A stretch of DNA of 64,000 bases from Phycisphaeraceae bacterium (GCA_007693965.1 RECQ01000054.1:62001-126000); one strand, 5' to 3'; shown: positions 33,555 to 43,059, counted from the stretch's first letter. The notes: generated from the letters alone by a model not told the origin. Translations and numbers: made by a program.

Positions 33555-34184
33555 ATGACGAATGTGTTCGCAAGACTGTCCGCTGTCGCCGCCGCCGGTT
33601 TGTTCGTTCTGAGCGCCGGCGCTCATGCCGCGACCTATAACTTCTCCGCGGTCAGCGCGAACAGCCCCGTGAGCGTGCAGATCGGAGAAGACCAGATCTC
33701 GATGAGCGTGAGCGACCCCGGCGCGGGCCTCGTTCGCTTCACGATCATGAACGCCGGGCCGCTGGCGTCATCCATCGCGAATATCTACTGGGAGGACTCC
33801 TACTCCCTGCTGGCCTCGATCGACGACATCATCGATTCTCCGAACGATGTGGTGTTCAACGAGGGCGGCAGTCCGCCCTCGATGCCCGGCAGTGCGAATT
33901 TCGACGTCGATTATCGCGTCAGCGCCGGCCCGCCCCCCGCGCACCGCGGCGTCGGGCCCGGCGAAGAGCTCAGCGTCGACTTCAACCTGATGCAGGGCGT
34001 GATGTTCGCCGATGTGGTCGCCATGCTGGATGGCGGTGGGATGCGCGTGGGCATGCACGTCATCGCCTTCGCCAATGGCGAGAGCGAGTGGTTTGTCAAT
34101 GTGATCCCCGCGCCCCCGGCCGTCGGCCTCGCCGGCGCCGGGCTGCTCGGTCTGGGCGCGATGCGTCGGCGCCGCGGCGTCTGA
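33555..34184 (+). CDS. Secreted protein with PEP-CTERM-like sorting tail
   Basis: A 209-residue exported protein. The signal peptide is ARLSAVAAAGLFVLSAGAHA. The C-terminus has the sorting layout VIPAPPA, hydrophobic GLAGAGLLGLGA, then MRRRRG, a PEP-CTERM variant (PAPPA) common in planctomycetes. The mature middle is predicted beta-rich (YNFSAVSANSPVSVQIG) with no recognised domain. Under the model, an exosortase elsewhere would cleave it. ATG 33555 follows CAGGAG. It is monocistronic, bounded by a promoter and a terminator. Confidence 0.8.
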   Translation: MTNVFARLSAVAAAGLFVLSAGAHAATYNFSAVSANSPVSVQIGEDQISMSVSDPGAGLVRFTIMNAGPLASSIANIYWEDSYSLLASIDDIIDSPNDVVFNEGGSPPSMPGSANFDVDYRVSAGPPPAHRGVGPGEELSVDFNLMQGVMFADVVAMLDGGGMRVGMHVIAFANGESEWFVNVIPAPPAVGLAGAGLLGLGAMRRRRGV

Positions 34185-34213
34185 GCCGATTCTGTACGCA
34201 TGACAACCGCGTA

Positions 34214-34254
34214 GCCGGGCGATGACGCGATCATCGCCTGGCCGCTTTGTTTTT
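34214..34254 (+). terminator. Intrinsic terminator
   Basis: A 12-bp stem (34214-34225 with 34231-34242, one G-T pair) and 5-nt loop, followed by TTTGTTTTT (34246-34254). It terminates the PEP-CTERM-like transcript just ahead of the convergent ald gene. Confidence 0.85.
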
Positions 34255-34271
34255 GCCCCGTGTCTGAATGA

Positions 34272-35384
34272 TCAGTTCTCGGTCCACTCCAGCTCGTGGG
34301 CCTCGGCGACGGGTCTGTTGAGCAGGCGACCCTTGTCCATGTTGATGGCGGGTTTGAACCAGCGGTCCTTCGAGGCCAGTTCATGGGCGCCGTGGCGGGC
34401 GATCTTGATCACCCAGGGAAGCGTGGCGTTGGTGAGGGCCTGGGTGCTGGTGCGCCCGACGGCGCCGGGCATGTTGGCCACGCAGTAGTGGACGACGCTG
34501 TCGATGATGTAGGTGGGGTTGCGGTGTGTGGTGGCTTTGGCCGTCTCGACGCAGCCGCCCTGGTCGATGGCCACATCCACGATCACGGCGCCATTCTTCA
34601 TCCGCTTCAGGTCGTCGCGCAGAACGAGCTTGGGCGCCTTGGCGGCGTGGATGAGCACGGCGCCCACAACCAGATCCGCGATTTCGAGGTAGTGCCGGAT
34701 GGCGTGGATTTCTGAATAGATGGTGGTGACATTGGCGGGCATGACTTCCGAGAGGTAGCGCAGGCGGTCCAGATCCACATCGAGGATGGTGACGTTGGCG
34801 CCGAGGCCGGCGGCCATGCGTGCGGCGTTGGAGCCGACCACGCCGCCGCCGAGGATCAGCACCTCGCCCGGCTCAACGCCGGGCACGCCTCCGAGCAGAA
34901 TGCCCCGCCCCTCCTGCGGGCGCTCCAGATACTTGGCGCCCTGCTGGATGCTCATCTTCCCCGCCACTTCGCTCATGGGCGTGAGCAGGGGCAGCACCGG
35001 ACGCCCGAAGGGACCCGGCGCCTCGACGCACTCATAGGCGATGCAGCAGGCGCCGGATTCGAGGCATCCGACGGTGAGATCCTTGTCCGCGGCGAAGTGG
35101 AAGTAGGTGAAGACCTGCTGCCCCGTGCGCATGTGGGGGATTTCCGAGGTCTGCGGCTCTTTCACCTTCACGATCATGTCGGCCTTCGCCCACACGTCAG
35201 CGGCGGTCGGAGCGATCTCGGCGCCCGCGGCGGTGTATTGCTCATCATCGAAGCCGGATCCATCGCCGGCGCCCGTCTCGACGAGGACGGTGTGCCCCTC
35301 GCGTTTGAGCAATTCAGCGCCGACGGGAAGAAGGCCGACGCGGTACTCATCCGACTTCACTTCGCGCGGGACGCCGACGATCAT
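34272..35384 (-). CDS. ald: Alanine dehydrogenase
   Basis: NAD-dependent interconversion of L-alanine with pyruvate and ammonia. The 370-residue protein begins [18 protein letters not shown], has the substrate lysine in IVKVKEPQ, the catalytic histidine in FTYFHFAAD, the NAD motif [20 protein letters not shown] and the [12 protein letters not shown] segment. ATG 35384 has GGAGGAG upstream. It converges on the PEP-CTERM gene and is divergent from the next gene. Confidence 0.95.
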   Translation of the reverse strand: MIVGVPREVKSDEYRVGLLPVGAELLKREGHTVLVETGAGDGSGFDDEQYTAAGAEIAPTAADVWAKADMIVKVKEPQTSEIPHMRTGQQVFTYFHFAADKDLTVGCLESGACCIAYECVEAPGPFGRPVLPLLTPMSEVAGKMSIQQGAKYLERPQEGRGILLGGVPGVEPGEVLILGGGVVGSNAARMAAGLGANVTILDVDLDRLRYLSEVMPANVTTIYSEIHAIRHYLEIADLVVGAVLIHAAKAPKLVLRDDLKRMKNGAVIVDVAIDQGGCVETAKATTHRNPTYIIDSVVHYCVANMPGAVGRTSTQALTNATLPWVIKIARHGAHELASKDRWFKPAINMDKGRLLNRPVAEAHELEWTEN

Positions 35385-35613
35385 TGGGGGACTCCTCCGG
35401 ACGCATCGGGTTCGCCGCGCGTCGGTAGCTGAAAAGGGGCGGTCTGAGAGGGAGGCGACGCCGCGGGCGGGTGGCGTCGTCGCCGGAATCAGGGGCACGA
35501 GTGTACGTCCTGCGTCGGGCGTCCGCCAAAGGGCGCCGGTTCAGGCCGGTTCGGTCTGCTAGGATTGTCAGGCTGGACGGTCAGGAATTCGCAGTTTTCT
35601 GGAGGCGTCGTTG

Positions 35614-37641
35614 ATGAGAATGCTTCGATTGGTTGAGTCTCTCACCCGCCGCACGGCAGCGTGGGGACGTTCGTTCGCCGGCGCCGCCGCTGTTGCGGTT
35701 GCGGCGATCCTGGGGCCCGTGGCGACGTCAGGGGCCCAGGACCTGCTGACCCCGCCGGAGGATCCCGCGGAGTTGGTCGATCGTCTGAACAGGCTGCTGC
35801 CCCGGGTGTCGCAGTCGGAGCGGGCTGAGACTGTGTTGCTACCGGCGCTGGCGCAGATGCAGAGCCCGCCGGGTGCGGTTCGTTCATCTGAAGCGGCGAT
35901 CATGATGTCGCCAGAGCATCCGGGCTGGCGCAGGGCGTCGGAATGGGCGGCGGCGAGCGAGCAGCAGACAGCGCTCGACGCGCTGCGCAGCGTCGCCGAG
36001 CCTCGGACGCGCTTCGTGTTCACGCTGCCCTACGGCGAGACGGCGCCGCGGGAGTTCCGCACGGCCGGGCTGTACACGAGCTTTGGTGATTCGAACACCA
36101 TCGCGCAGGCAAAGCACGGGCACCTGGATGCGTTCGATCGGCTGCGCCGGCTCGTCCATGTCGAGGCGACGCGGCTGGCCTCGGCAGGCGAGGGCGGCGC
36201 CGCCCTGGAGCTGCTTGCTTCCATGTCGCGCTTCGGACGCATGATCGCAGATCGCCTCTTCCTCGACGAGAAGGAGTGGGGGATGCAGGTGATGCGCGAG
36301 TCCTTCGAGCGAATGCGGGATGTTGTGTACACGCATCGCGACACCTTCGATGAAGCGACGCTGATGCAGATCATCGACGAGCTTGATGTGCGTGAGTATC
36401 GGATCGAGCGCATCCGCCTGCCACAGGGCGACATCCTGGGCGGGCTGCAGATAATCGTGAGAGTCATCGAATATCGGGGCGGTCCGATCCCAGATCGCTT
36501 CGGCCCGATGATGGCGGGCATGGCGTCCGCCGAGCGCCCGCTGCGCATGTTCGGCGAGGCGGCGGGATGGCAGCGCCTGTCCGAAACGCACGCGAACTGG
36601 TTCGACTCGCTGGACAAGCTTCGCGGCGTCTACAACGACTGGGAGCTCCGCTGGCCGCTGGATCCCTTCGACCGGCTGATGCGCACCAGCAGCGACTACC
36701 GGCGGATGGATCCGTCGCGCTACGCGGTGATCATGGAGTCCGTGCCGGATCTGGGCTCGCTGTTCAATGAGCGCATGCTGGCGCGAACCGAGCTGGCCGG
36801 ATCGCGATTGGCGCTCGCGGTGGTGGCGCACCGGGCCCGCACCAACGTGTGGCCGAGGCCGCTGTTCGCGGTGCGCGGCCGGTACCTGCGCGAGATCGAT
36901 GTCGATCCGTTTCATCCGTCCGGAGACACCGCGATTGAGTATTTCGTGCCCATTCTCGATTCGCCTCGGGATGAGCGCCGCGATCCTGAGCCGCACCGGA
37001 TGACGGTGGTGCTCGGCGAGGCGGGCGCCTCGATCAGCCCCGGCGACGAGATGGACCTTGAGACGGATGACAGCATGGTGGACATGCTGGAAGATATGCC
37101 GCCTGAATTCATCGAGATGGTCGTGAACGGTGTGCTCCAGCAGTTCATTGACCAGGGCGTCGCCGCGGACACCATCGAGCAGGCGGTGGATGGATGGCTG
37201 GAGAACCTGCGCCAGATGATGCAGCCACCTCCCGGGGCGCCGCGTCCGCCGGCCGGCTTCATGGACGATATCCCCTCGCGCGATGAAGCGGTCGCGATGC
37301 TGAGGGCGCTCTTTGAGAACCGACGGTTCGTCAATGCCCTGGAGCGTCGACGACAGGGCCGGTCGCTGACGCCGGATGAGCAGCGGAGCGTGCTGGAGGC
37401 GATGGATGAAGCCGCCGCCGTGGCGGAGAGCGCTGGCGCCGCGGATGGTGATTCTGAATTTCCAGGACGGGAAAGCTTCGCGCTCACCTTCGATGATTCG
37501 GAATTCATTCTCTATTCAGTTGGCCGGGACGGCGTGCCCAACTGGGCGCGGAACGTGGGGCCAGCTGGAAATGATTATCTGCTCTGGCCGCCGACGATGA
37601 GCCTGGTGCGTGAGCATCGCCTGCGTGAAGCGGGACGTTGA
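35614..37641 (+). CDS. Large secreted protein of unknown function
   Basis: A 675-residue exported protein with signal peptide through SFAGAAAVAVAAILGPVATSGA. The mature part is largely alpha-helical (DPAELVDRLNRLLPRVSQSE; VDRLNR and LDALRS helices). A C-terminal region (from about residue 590) has RESFALTFDDSEFILYSVGRDG, an arrangement with a beta-propeller-like end. Region 480-520 is acidic. No family was recognised and nothing catalytic is evident. ATG 35614 has GGAGG 8 nt upstream; a TTG one codon earlier is in frame. It is followed by a 122-bp gap to trxB. Confidence 0.75.
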   Translation: MRMLRLVESLTRRTAAWGRSFAGAAAVAVAAILGPVATSGAQDLLTPPEDPAELVDRLNRLLPRVSQSERAETVLLPALAQMQSPPGAVRSSEAAIMMSPEHPGWRRASEWAAASEQQTALDALRSVAEPRTRFVFTLPYGETAPREFRTAGLYTSFGDSNTIAQAKHGHLDAFDRLRRLVHVEATRLASAGEGGAALELLASMSRFGRMIADRLFLDEKEWGMQVMRESFERMRDVVYTHRDTFDEATLMQIIDELDVREYRIERIRLPQGDILGGLQIIVRVIEYRGGPIPDRFGPMMAGMASAERPLRMFGEAAGWQRLSETHANWFDSLDKLRGVYNDWELRWPLDPFDRLMRTSSDYRRMDPSRYAVIMESVPDLGSLFNERMLARTELAGSRLALAVVAHRARTNVWPRPLFAVRGRYLREIDVDPFHPSGDTAIEYFVPILDSPRDERRDPEPHRMTVVLGEAGASISPGDEMDLETDDSMVDMLEDMPPEFIEMVVNGVLQQFIDQGVAADTIEQAVDGWLENLRQMMQPPPGAPRPPAGFMDDIPSRDEAVAMLRALFENRRFVNALERRRQGRSLTPDEQRSVLEAMDEAAAVAESAGAADGDSEFPGRESFALTFDDSEFILYSVGRDGVPNWARNVGPAGNDYLLWPPTMSLVREHRLREAGR

Positions 37642-37685
37642 CCCGCGGCGAGCCGACGAGCTTCAACCGATGGGAATAGTGAAAT

Positions 37686-37714
37686 GCGTCGCATGATTGT
37701 GAAAGATGCGACGC
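37686..37714. promoter_or_regulatory. Perfect inverted repeat before trxB
   Basis: Arms GCGTCGCAT (37686-37694) and ATGCGACGC (37706-37714) are perfectly complementary around 11 bp. No T-tract follows, so a regulator site or RNA hairpin ahead of trxB is more likely than a terminator. Confidence 0.5.
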
Positions 37715-37763
37715 TGCCCAGGCGATCGACTCTCTCCCACGCCTCTCTCTACGCGGAGCATTC

Positions 37764-38759
37764 ATGAGCGACAACGGACGATCTGGTGAAGCGCACAAGC
37801 TGGTGATCATCGGCTCCGGCCCTGCGGGCTGGACCGCGGCGATCTACGCCGCACGGGCCCGGCTCGATCCGGTGTGCGTTATCGGCACGCCCAGGCAGGA
37901 TCCCTCGCTGGTGCTCCCCGGCGGCCAGCTCATGCTCACCACCGACGTCGAGAACTATCCCGGCTTTCCCGAGGGCGTCACGGGCCCAGAGATGATGGAC
38001 CTGTTCCGCAAGCAGGCGGAGCGATTCGGCACGAAGGTCGTCGAGGACGACATCGTCTCCTGCGATTTCTCGAAACGGCCCTTCACGCTTAAGCGGGGCT
38101 CGGGCGAGGAGATCCGGGCCCACGCCGTCATCATCGCAACCGGCGCCACCGCCAACTGGCTCAACCTGGAGAACGAGCAGCGGCTGGCCCAGAGCGGCGG
38201 CGGCGTCTCCGCGTGCGCGGTCTGCGACGGCGCCCTGCCCATGTTCCGCGATCAGCCCCTCGCCGTCGTCGGCGGCGGCGACACCGCCATGGAGGAGGCG
38301 ACCTACCTCACCAAGTTCGCGAGCACGGTCTATGTCATCCACCGGCGCGACGAGCTGCGGGCCAGCAAGATCATGCAGGACCGCTTCCTCGGCCAGCCCA
38401 ACGCGAAGATGGTGTGGAACAGCGTCGTGGTCGATGTGCTGGGCGATGAGAAGGTGCGCGCGGTCGTCGTCGAGAACACGAAGACCGGTGAGCGCTCCGA
38501 GCTGGAGGTGAAGGGGCTCTTCGTCGCCATCGGGCACACCCCGGCGACGAAGTTTCTCAAGGGCGCCGGCCTCGACATGGACGACAAGGGGTACCTCGAT
38601 CTCAAGGGGCGCGACTCGCGCACGAACATCGAGGGGGTCTTCGCTGCGGGGGATGTGGCGGACGCGATTTATCGCCAGGCCGTCACCGCCGCGGGCATGG
38701 GCTGCCAGGCGGCCCTTGACGCCGAGCGCTGGCTCGCCGCAGAGGGCGTGCACGCCTGA
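37764..38759 (+). CDS. trxB: Thioredoxin reductase
   Basis: FAD/NADPH oxidoreductase reducing thioredoxin, 331 residues. The protein has IIGSGPAGWTAAIYAARA, GGQLMLTTDVENYPGF, the redox pair CAVC in VSACAVCDGA, GGGDTAMEEATYLTKFA for NADPH, and GVFAAGDVADAIY. Length is typical (about 320). No thioredoxin gene is adjacent. The inverted repeat at 37686-37714 may regulate it. Confidence 0.94.
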   Translation: MSDNGRSGEAHKLVIIGSGPAGWTAAIYAARARLDPVCVIGTPRQDPSLVLPGGQLMLTTDVENYPGFPEGVTGPEMMDLFRKQAERFGTKVVEDDIVSCDFSKRPFTLKRGSGEEIRAHAVIIATGATANWLNLENEQRLAQSGGGVSACAVCDGALPMFRDQPLAVVGGGDTAMEEATYLTKFASTVYVIHRRDELRASKIMQDRFLGQPNAKMVWNSVVVDVLGDEKVRAVVVENTKTGERSELEVKGLFVAIGHTPATKFLKGAGLDMDDKGYLDLKGRDSRTNIEGVFAAGDVADAIYRQAVTAAGMGCQAALDAERWLAAEGVHA

Positions 38760-38866
38760 GCGGGCGGCGCTGCGGCGTGTCCGCCGCGCGAATGGGGCGC
38801 TTGAACCGCTGCAGCCAGAAAATATCGGACTTGGTGTTTATTCGGGATGAGGTGGTCTTTATTGCG

Positions 38867-38875
38867 TGGTATACT
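38867..38875 (+). promoter_or_regulatory. Extended -10 promoter element
   Basis: TGGTATACT combines the TGN extension with TATACT, 5 of 6 to the -10 consensus, in an AT-rich stretch 53 bp before the CBM48-type gene. No good -35 is seen, which fits extended -10 promoters. Confidence 0.45.
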
Positions 38876-38927
38876 GCGCGTGTGGAGGGTGAGGCAGGAG
38901 GCTTTGGTTCTCCGGGAGCGATAAGCC

Positions 38928-39284
38928 ATGGTGACAAGCGGCAAAGACGGATCGGCCCAGTTCGCGGTGTATCTGCCGAACGCGAGCAAGGTGGAGCTCA
39001 TAGGCGACTTCACGGAGTGGTGCGAGCGGCCACGGACCCTTCGTCGTGATGAGAACGGGTGGTGGCGCGGCAGCGAGTCATTGCCGACCGGCGACTATCA
39101 GTTCTGCTACCTCGTGGACGGTGTGGCCCGCATTCCCGATTTCGCCGCCAGCGGCATCTGCCGCAATCAGGAAGGCGGCTGGGTGAGCCAGCTCCGCATC
39201 GACGCCGCCGATACGAAAGAGGCGGCGCCGAAGAAGGTCAAGCGCGTTCGCACCACCACGCGCACGCGCCGCGTTTCGGCCTGA
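38928..39284 (+). CDS. Small CBM48 / isoamylase-N-like glycogen-binding protein
   Basis: A 118-residue protein consisting of one early-set immunoglobulin-like domain as in AMPK-beta or isoamylase N-terminal parts: FAVYLPNASKVELIGDFTEW, DENGWWRGSESLPTGDYQFCYLVDG and DFAASGICRNQEGGWVSQL. The conserved aromatics (W, W, Y) match carbohydrate-binding positions. The C-terminus is basic (KKVKRVRTTTRTRR), so nucleic-acid or anionic partner binding is possible. No catalytic domain is fused or adjacent. ATG 38928 follows GGGAG. Confidence 0.75.
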   Translation: MVTSGKDGSAQFAVYLPNASKVELIGDFTEWCERPRTLRRDENGWWRGSESLPTGDYQFCYLVDGVARIPDFAASGICRNQEGGWVSQLRIDAADTKEAAPKKVKRVRTTTRTRRVSA

Positions 39285-39319
39285 TTCCGCACGTTTGAAA
39301 ATCGAGATCCCGGTGTTTT

Positions 39320-41032
39320 TCAGGCGGACGGTTCGTCGGATGCGCCTTCCTCGTTCGTCTGCGCTTCGGACGATGGCGTTGATCCCGACTGCTCGGTGAT
39401 GACTTCAACCGCGCGCGACGCCGCATCGACGAATGGCATCAGGACAAGATCGGCGCCCAGGCGGCGGAGTGTGTCGGCGTCGCGCTGGTTGTGCGCTGTG
39501 ACTGCGATGCTGCAATTGAATCCTTGTTCGCGGACATTGCGCATGAGCGTGATGTTGATGTCGCGCTCCGGCATGGCGCTGATGATCCAGCGCGTGCGCT
39601 CAAGGGGGAGCGATGCGGGGAACTCGGGGTCCTCGGCGTCGCCGTACTGGGCGGGCAGGTCCTGGCGGCGCCAGCTCGAGATCGCCTGCGGATCGAAATC
39701 GACGCCGAGGATGCGCATGTCGCGCTCGCGCAGGCCGCGTCCGATGTTGTCGCCGTAGCGGCCGAGTCCGAAGATGATGGCGTCGTACTGATCGTCGCTG
39801 TTATCGTCCTCGCCCAGCTCGCGATGGGGGATCTTGCGCTCGAAGACGCTCAGCAGCGGCGCGATGCGATGGTAGAGCGGGTGCGAGTAGAGGATCATGT
39901 AGGTGGAGAGGCCGATGGTGATGAGACCGACGAGGGTGACGAGGCCAAGAGCATCGTCGTCGATGTGGCCCACGCTCACGCCGAGGGCGGCGAGGATGAG
40001 CGAGAACTCGCTGATCTGGGCCACGGTCAGGCCCGCGAGGAAGCCGGTGCGCTTCCGGTAGCCCATCAAGCCCATGATGATCATCACGATGATCGGGTTC
40101 CCGATCAGCACGAAGAGCGACAGGATGACGGCCGGGCCGATCTGGGCGCCGACGCGGCTGAGATCGAGGGCGGCGCCGAGGTTCAAGAAGAAAAAGAGCA
40201 GCAGGAAGTCGCGCAGGCTGACCAGTCGCCCGCCGATCGAATCGCGGTAGGGGGTCGAGGCGAGAGAGAAGCCCGCGAGGAAGGCGCCGACCTCCTTGCT
40301 GAAGCCGAGGGAGTCGCCGATCGCCGCCAGCGCCACCGCCCACGCGGTGGCGAAGAGGATCAGCAGCTCCTGCGAGCGGGCGATCACGTGCAGCACGCGC
40401 GGGATCACGAAGCGCATCAGCAGACCCACCACGACCAGCATCGCAAGGCCCTTCAGCACGATGAGGCCGACGTCCAGGAGCAGGCCCCGCTCCGCCTCGC
40501 CGTTCGTTCCTGCAGCGCCCGCGGCGGAGATGGCGATCATCGCGATGATCACCGCCAGGTCCTGCACGATCAGAAAGCCGATGGCGATGCGCCCGTGCAG
40601 CGAGTCGATCTCGCGCTTGTCCGAGAGCAGCTTCACGATGATGATCGTGCTGGAGAAGGTGAGCGCCACGGCGATGTAGATCGATGGCGTGACGCCGAAT
40701 CCCAGCGCCATGCAGATCAGGAAGCCGAAGATCGAGGTGAAGGCCACCTGCCCGAGCCCTGTGGCGAGCGCCACCGGACCCATGGTGCGCACGATGTGCA
40801 GATCGAGCTTGAGGCCGACGAGAAAGAGCAGGATCGAGATGCCGATGGTGGCGAGCAGCTCCATCGGTCCCTCCGCCTCGATCCACCCGAGGCCCGCAGG
40901 ACCGACGATGACGCCCACGGCGATGAAGGCCACGATCAGCGGCTGACGCAGGCGCGTCGCCATGGCGCCGACGCACGCGGCGACCAGCAGTGTGGCGGCG
41001 ATGGTGTAGAAGGGATTGCCGAATCCGGTCAT
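39320..41032 (-). CDS. CPA2 cation/proton antiporter with TrkA-N domain
   Basis: Membrane antiporter of the KefB/CPA2 type, 570 residues. The N-terminal part (about 1-390) has about 12 hydrophobic helices with FSSTIIIVKLLSDKREIDSLHG and the KEF loop-like GFLAGFSLASTPYR. The C-terminal part (about 415-545) is a TrkA-N/RCK dinucleotide domain: AIIFGLGRYGDNIGRGL. It probably moves K+ or Na+ against H+, gated by nucleotide. No regulatory subunit gene (kefF-like) is adjacent. It is 82 bp downstream of a second antiporter gene on the same strand. Confidence 0.85.
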   Translation of the reverse strand: MTGFGNPFYTIAATLLVAACVGAMATRLRQPLIVAFIAVGVIVGPAGLGWIEAEGPMELLATIGISILLFLVGLKLDLHIVRTMGPVALATGLGQVAFTSIFGFLICMALGFGVTPSIYIAVALTFSSTIIIVKLLSDKREIDSLHGRIAIGFLIVQDLAVIIAMIAISAAGAAGTNGEAERGLLLDVGLIVLKGLAMLVVVGLLMRFVIPRVLHVIARSQELLILFATAWAVALAAIGDSLGFSKEVGAFLAGFSLASTPYRDSIGGRLVSLRDFLLLFFFLNLGAALDLSRVGAQIGPAVILSLFVLIGNPIIVMIIMGLMGYRKRTGFLAGLTVAQISEFSLILAALGVSVGHIDDDALGLVTLVGLITIGLSTYMILYSHPLYHRIAPLLSVFERKIPHRELGEDDNSDDQYDAIIFGLGRYGDNIGRGLRERDMRILGVDFDPQAISSWRRQDLPAQYGDAEDPEFPASLPLERTRWIISAMPERDINITLMRNVREQGFNCSIAVTAHNQRDADTLRRLGADLVLMPFVDAASRAVEVITEQSGSTPSSEAQTNEEGASDEPSA

Positions 41033-41052
41033 CGCTGGCCTCTCAGGGAGAG

Positions 41053-41161
41053 AACCACAGTGTCACAGTGGCACAGAGAAGAGTCGGGATTTATCGGATT
41101 CATGTTCACCAGGCTCAATGTGCTTCTCCTTCTCCCTCTGTGCCTTCGCGCCCCTGTGGTT
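41053..41161. repeat. Miniature inverted-repeat element (109 bp)
   Basis: Left arm 41053-41078 and right arm 41136-41161 are complementary 26-bp imperfect termini (17 of 26 matches), with 8-bp perfect ends AACCACAG/CTGTGGTT and inner CACAGAG/CTCTGTG. The 57-bp centre has no gene. The element overlaps the end of the following antiporter gene. Confidence 0.7.
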
Positions 41162-42926
41162 CATCCTTCTTCGCCTCCTCGCGTGCGGCGCGGCGGCGGT
41201 CGGCGAGGCGGTGCATGACCTCCTTCTGCATCGACTCGGCCGTCGCCAGCTCTTCGATGGTCACATGGTCGGCGCCCATGCGCGAGGCGAGCATGCCCTT
41301 GCTCAGGAAGTTGGTGCGGGCGGCGATGAAGATGTCGGGGCGGATCCGCCGCGCTGCCTCGCACGCCCGAAGCACGGCTTCTTCATCCGGCACGGTGAGA
41401 ATGAGGGCGTCGGCGCGGCGGATGCCCGCGGACTCCAGCGCCTCCACGCTCGATGTGTCGCCGTAGATGATCTCCTTGCCGAGTTTCGTCTGCGTGCGCA
41501 CCGTTTCGGGGTTGAGCTCGATGATGGTGTAGTGCACGCCGGCCTCACCCAGCTTCTCCGACATGATGCGCCCCACCGGGCCGAAGCCGCCGATGATGAC
41601 GTGGCCCACCTCGCCGCTCTTGAGCGGCTCGGGGTCGATCTCGGTGCGCAGGGCGGACGTCTTCAGCCACGGCGCGGGCCCGATCCAGCCGGAGCGGGTC
41701 GCCAGCCAGCGCCCGAGCGACATCAGCGACGGCGCCGCGATCAGTGAGATCACCACGATCGCAATGGCGTTGCCCGCGACCGTCGGGGTCAGGACGCCCT
41801 GGGTCTTGGCGGCGAGGATGAGGACCAGGCTGATCTCGCCCGACTGCGCCAGGGCCACGCCCACAAGCACCGCGATCGAGCCGGTGGCGCCCACCGCCCA
41901 GCAGGAAAACCCGATCACCACGGCCTTGATCGTGGCCGACACCGCCGCGCCCAGCAGGATCAGCCACCACCAGCGGATCAGAATCGCCGGGTCCAGCACC
42001 ATGCCCAGCGTCACGAAGAAGACCGCGATGAACAGGTCTCGCAGCGGATTGATCTGCGCGCTCAGGTGGTGGCGGAAGGGCGTGGCGCCGAGGACCAGCC
42101 CCGCCGAGGCGGCGCCGAGCTCGGCGCTGAAGCCCAGCGCCTGGGCCGCGACGGCGGCGCCGATGGCGAAGGCGGTCGAGAGAACGATGATGACTTCATT
42201 GGACCTTGTCTTTGCGGCCTCGTGCATCAACCGAGGGATCGCGATGCGGGCGAGGACGATCAGCAGCGTCAGCCCCGCGACATTGATCAGCGTGCCGCGG
42301 ATGAAGGCAAGGGGCTCGGGCGGCGCGGCGTCTCCGGGGGTTGTTCCCTGCCACGCCGCCAGAGCCGGCAGGCTGGCGAGCATCACGAGGACAAGCAGGT
42401 CCTGACAGGCGGAGACGACGAAGCACATGCGCCCGTGCGTCCGCCCAAGCTCGCGCCGCTCCGCGAGGATGCGCATGATGACGGCGGTCGAGGAGGTGCT
42501 CAGCCCCATGCACACCGCCATCGCCGCGGGGGCGGAGAGGCCGAAGAGCATCGCCACCGGCCAGCCGAGAATGATCGAGACGATGCAGGAGCCGAAGCCC
42601 GCGATGAGCATCGGCCCGAGGCCGTGACGCAGCGAGGAGAGCGGGAGCTGCATCCCAATGCCGAACATGAGCAGGATGATCGCGAGCCGTGTGATCGACT
42701 CCAGGCTCTCGGGAGAGGCGACGAAGCCCAGCGCGTTGGGGCCGACGATGGCCCCGGTGATGATGTAGGCGGGGATGAAGGCCAGCTTCATCCGGTGCAT
42801 CACCAGCGAGACGACGCCCGCGGTGGCGAGGATGATCAGCAGAGAGACGACGATAGTTTCGGCGCCCCCGGCGCCCCCGGCAGGTGCGGTCTGTCCAAGA
42901 CTGATGGCGCCCCACATGGTCGACAT
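41115..42926 (-). CDS. CPA2 cation/proton antiporter with TrkA-N domain (second)
   Basis: A 603-residue KefB-type antiporter. Membrane part (about 1-390): SLVMHRMKLAFIPAYIITGA, STSSTAVIMRILAERRELGRTHG, LGFSAELGAASAGLVLGATPF. The TrkA-N domain (about 440-560) has HVIIGGFGPVGRIMSEKLGEAG. The last roughly 15 residues (PQGREGTEGEGEAH) are encoded inside the inverted-repeat element. ATG 42926 begins MSTMWGAI; in-frame upstream codons look non-coding. Not a close copy of its neighbour, so probably two separate transport specificities. Confidence 0.85.
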   Translation of the reverse strand: MSTMWGAISLGQTAPAGGAGGAETIVVSLLIILATAGVVSLVMHRMKLAFIPAYIITGAIVGPNALGFVASPESLESITRLAIILLMFGIGMQLPLSSLRHGLGPMLIAGFGSCIVSIILGWPVAMLFGLSAPAAMAVCMGLSTSSTAVIMRILAERRELGRTHGRMCFVVSACQDLLVLVMLASLPALAAWQGTTPGDAAPPEPLAFIRGTLINVAGLTLLIVLARIAIPRLMHEAAKTRSNEVIIVLSTAFAIGAAVAAQALGFSAELGAASAGLVLGATPFRHHLSAQINPLRDLFIAVFFVTLGMVLDPAILIRWWWLILLGAAVSATIKAVVIGFSCWAVGATGSIAVLVGVALAQSGEISLVLILAAKTQGVLTPTVAGNAIAIVVISLIAAPSLMSLGRWLATRSGWIGPAPWLKTSALRTEIDPEPLKSGEVGHVIIGGFGPVGRIMSEKLGEAGVHYTIIELNPETVRTQTKLGKEIIYGDTSSVEALESAGIRRADALILTVPDEEAVLRACEAARRIRPDIFIAARTNFLSKGMLASRMGADHVTIEELATAESMQKEVMHRLADRRRAAREEAKKDEPQGREGTEGEGEAH

Positions 42927-43059
42927 GCGTCGATCGTAGCAGACGCTGCGCCAAGGGCGATCTGAGCGTGGCACGTGGCGCGAGCATGGCCCACGCCCCC
43001 TCGCCCGTTGCCCGCCTCTGCATGGCTGGTACACTCCCCGCCATTCAGGAGGCGACGGC

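Noticed and set aside
39491-41218. Long rightward open frame antisense to an antiporter gene
   Set aside because: Acid- and histidine-rich shadow of a membrane protein gene; no domain or start signal.
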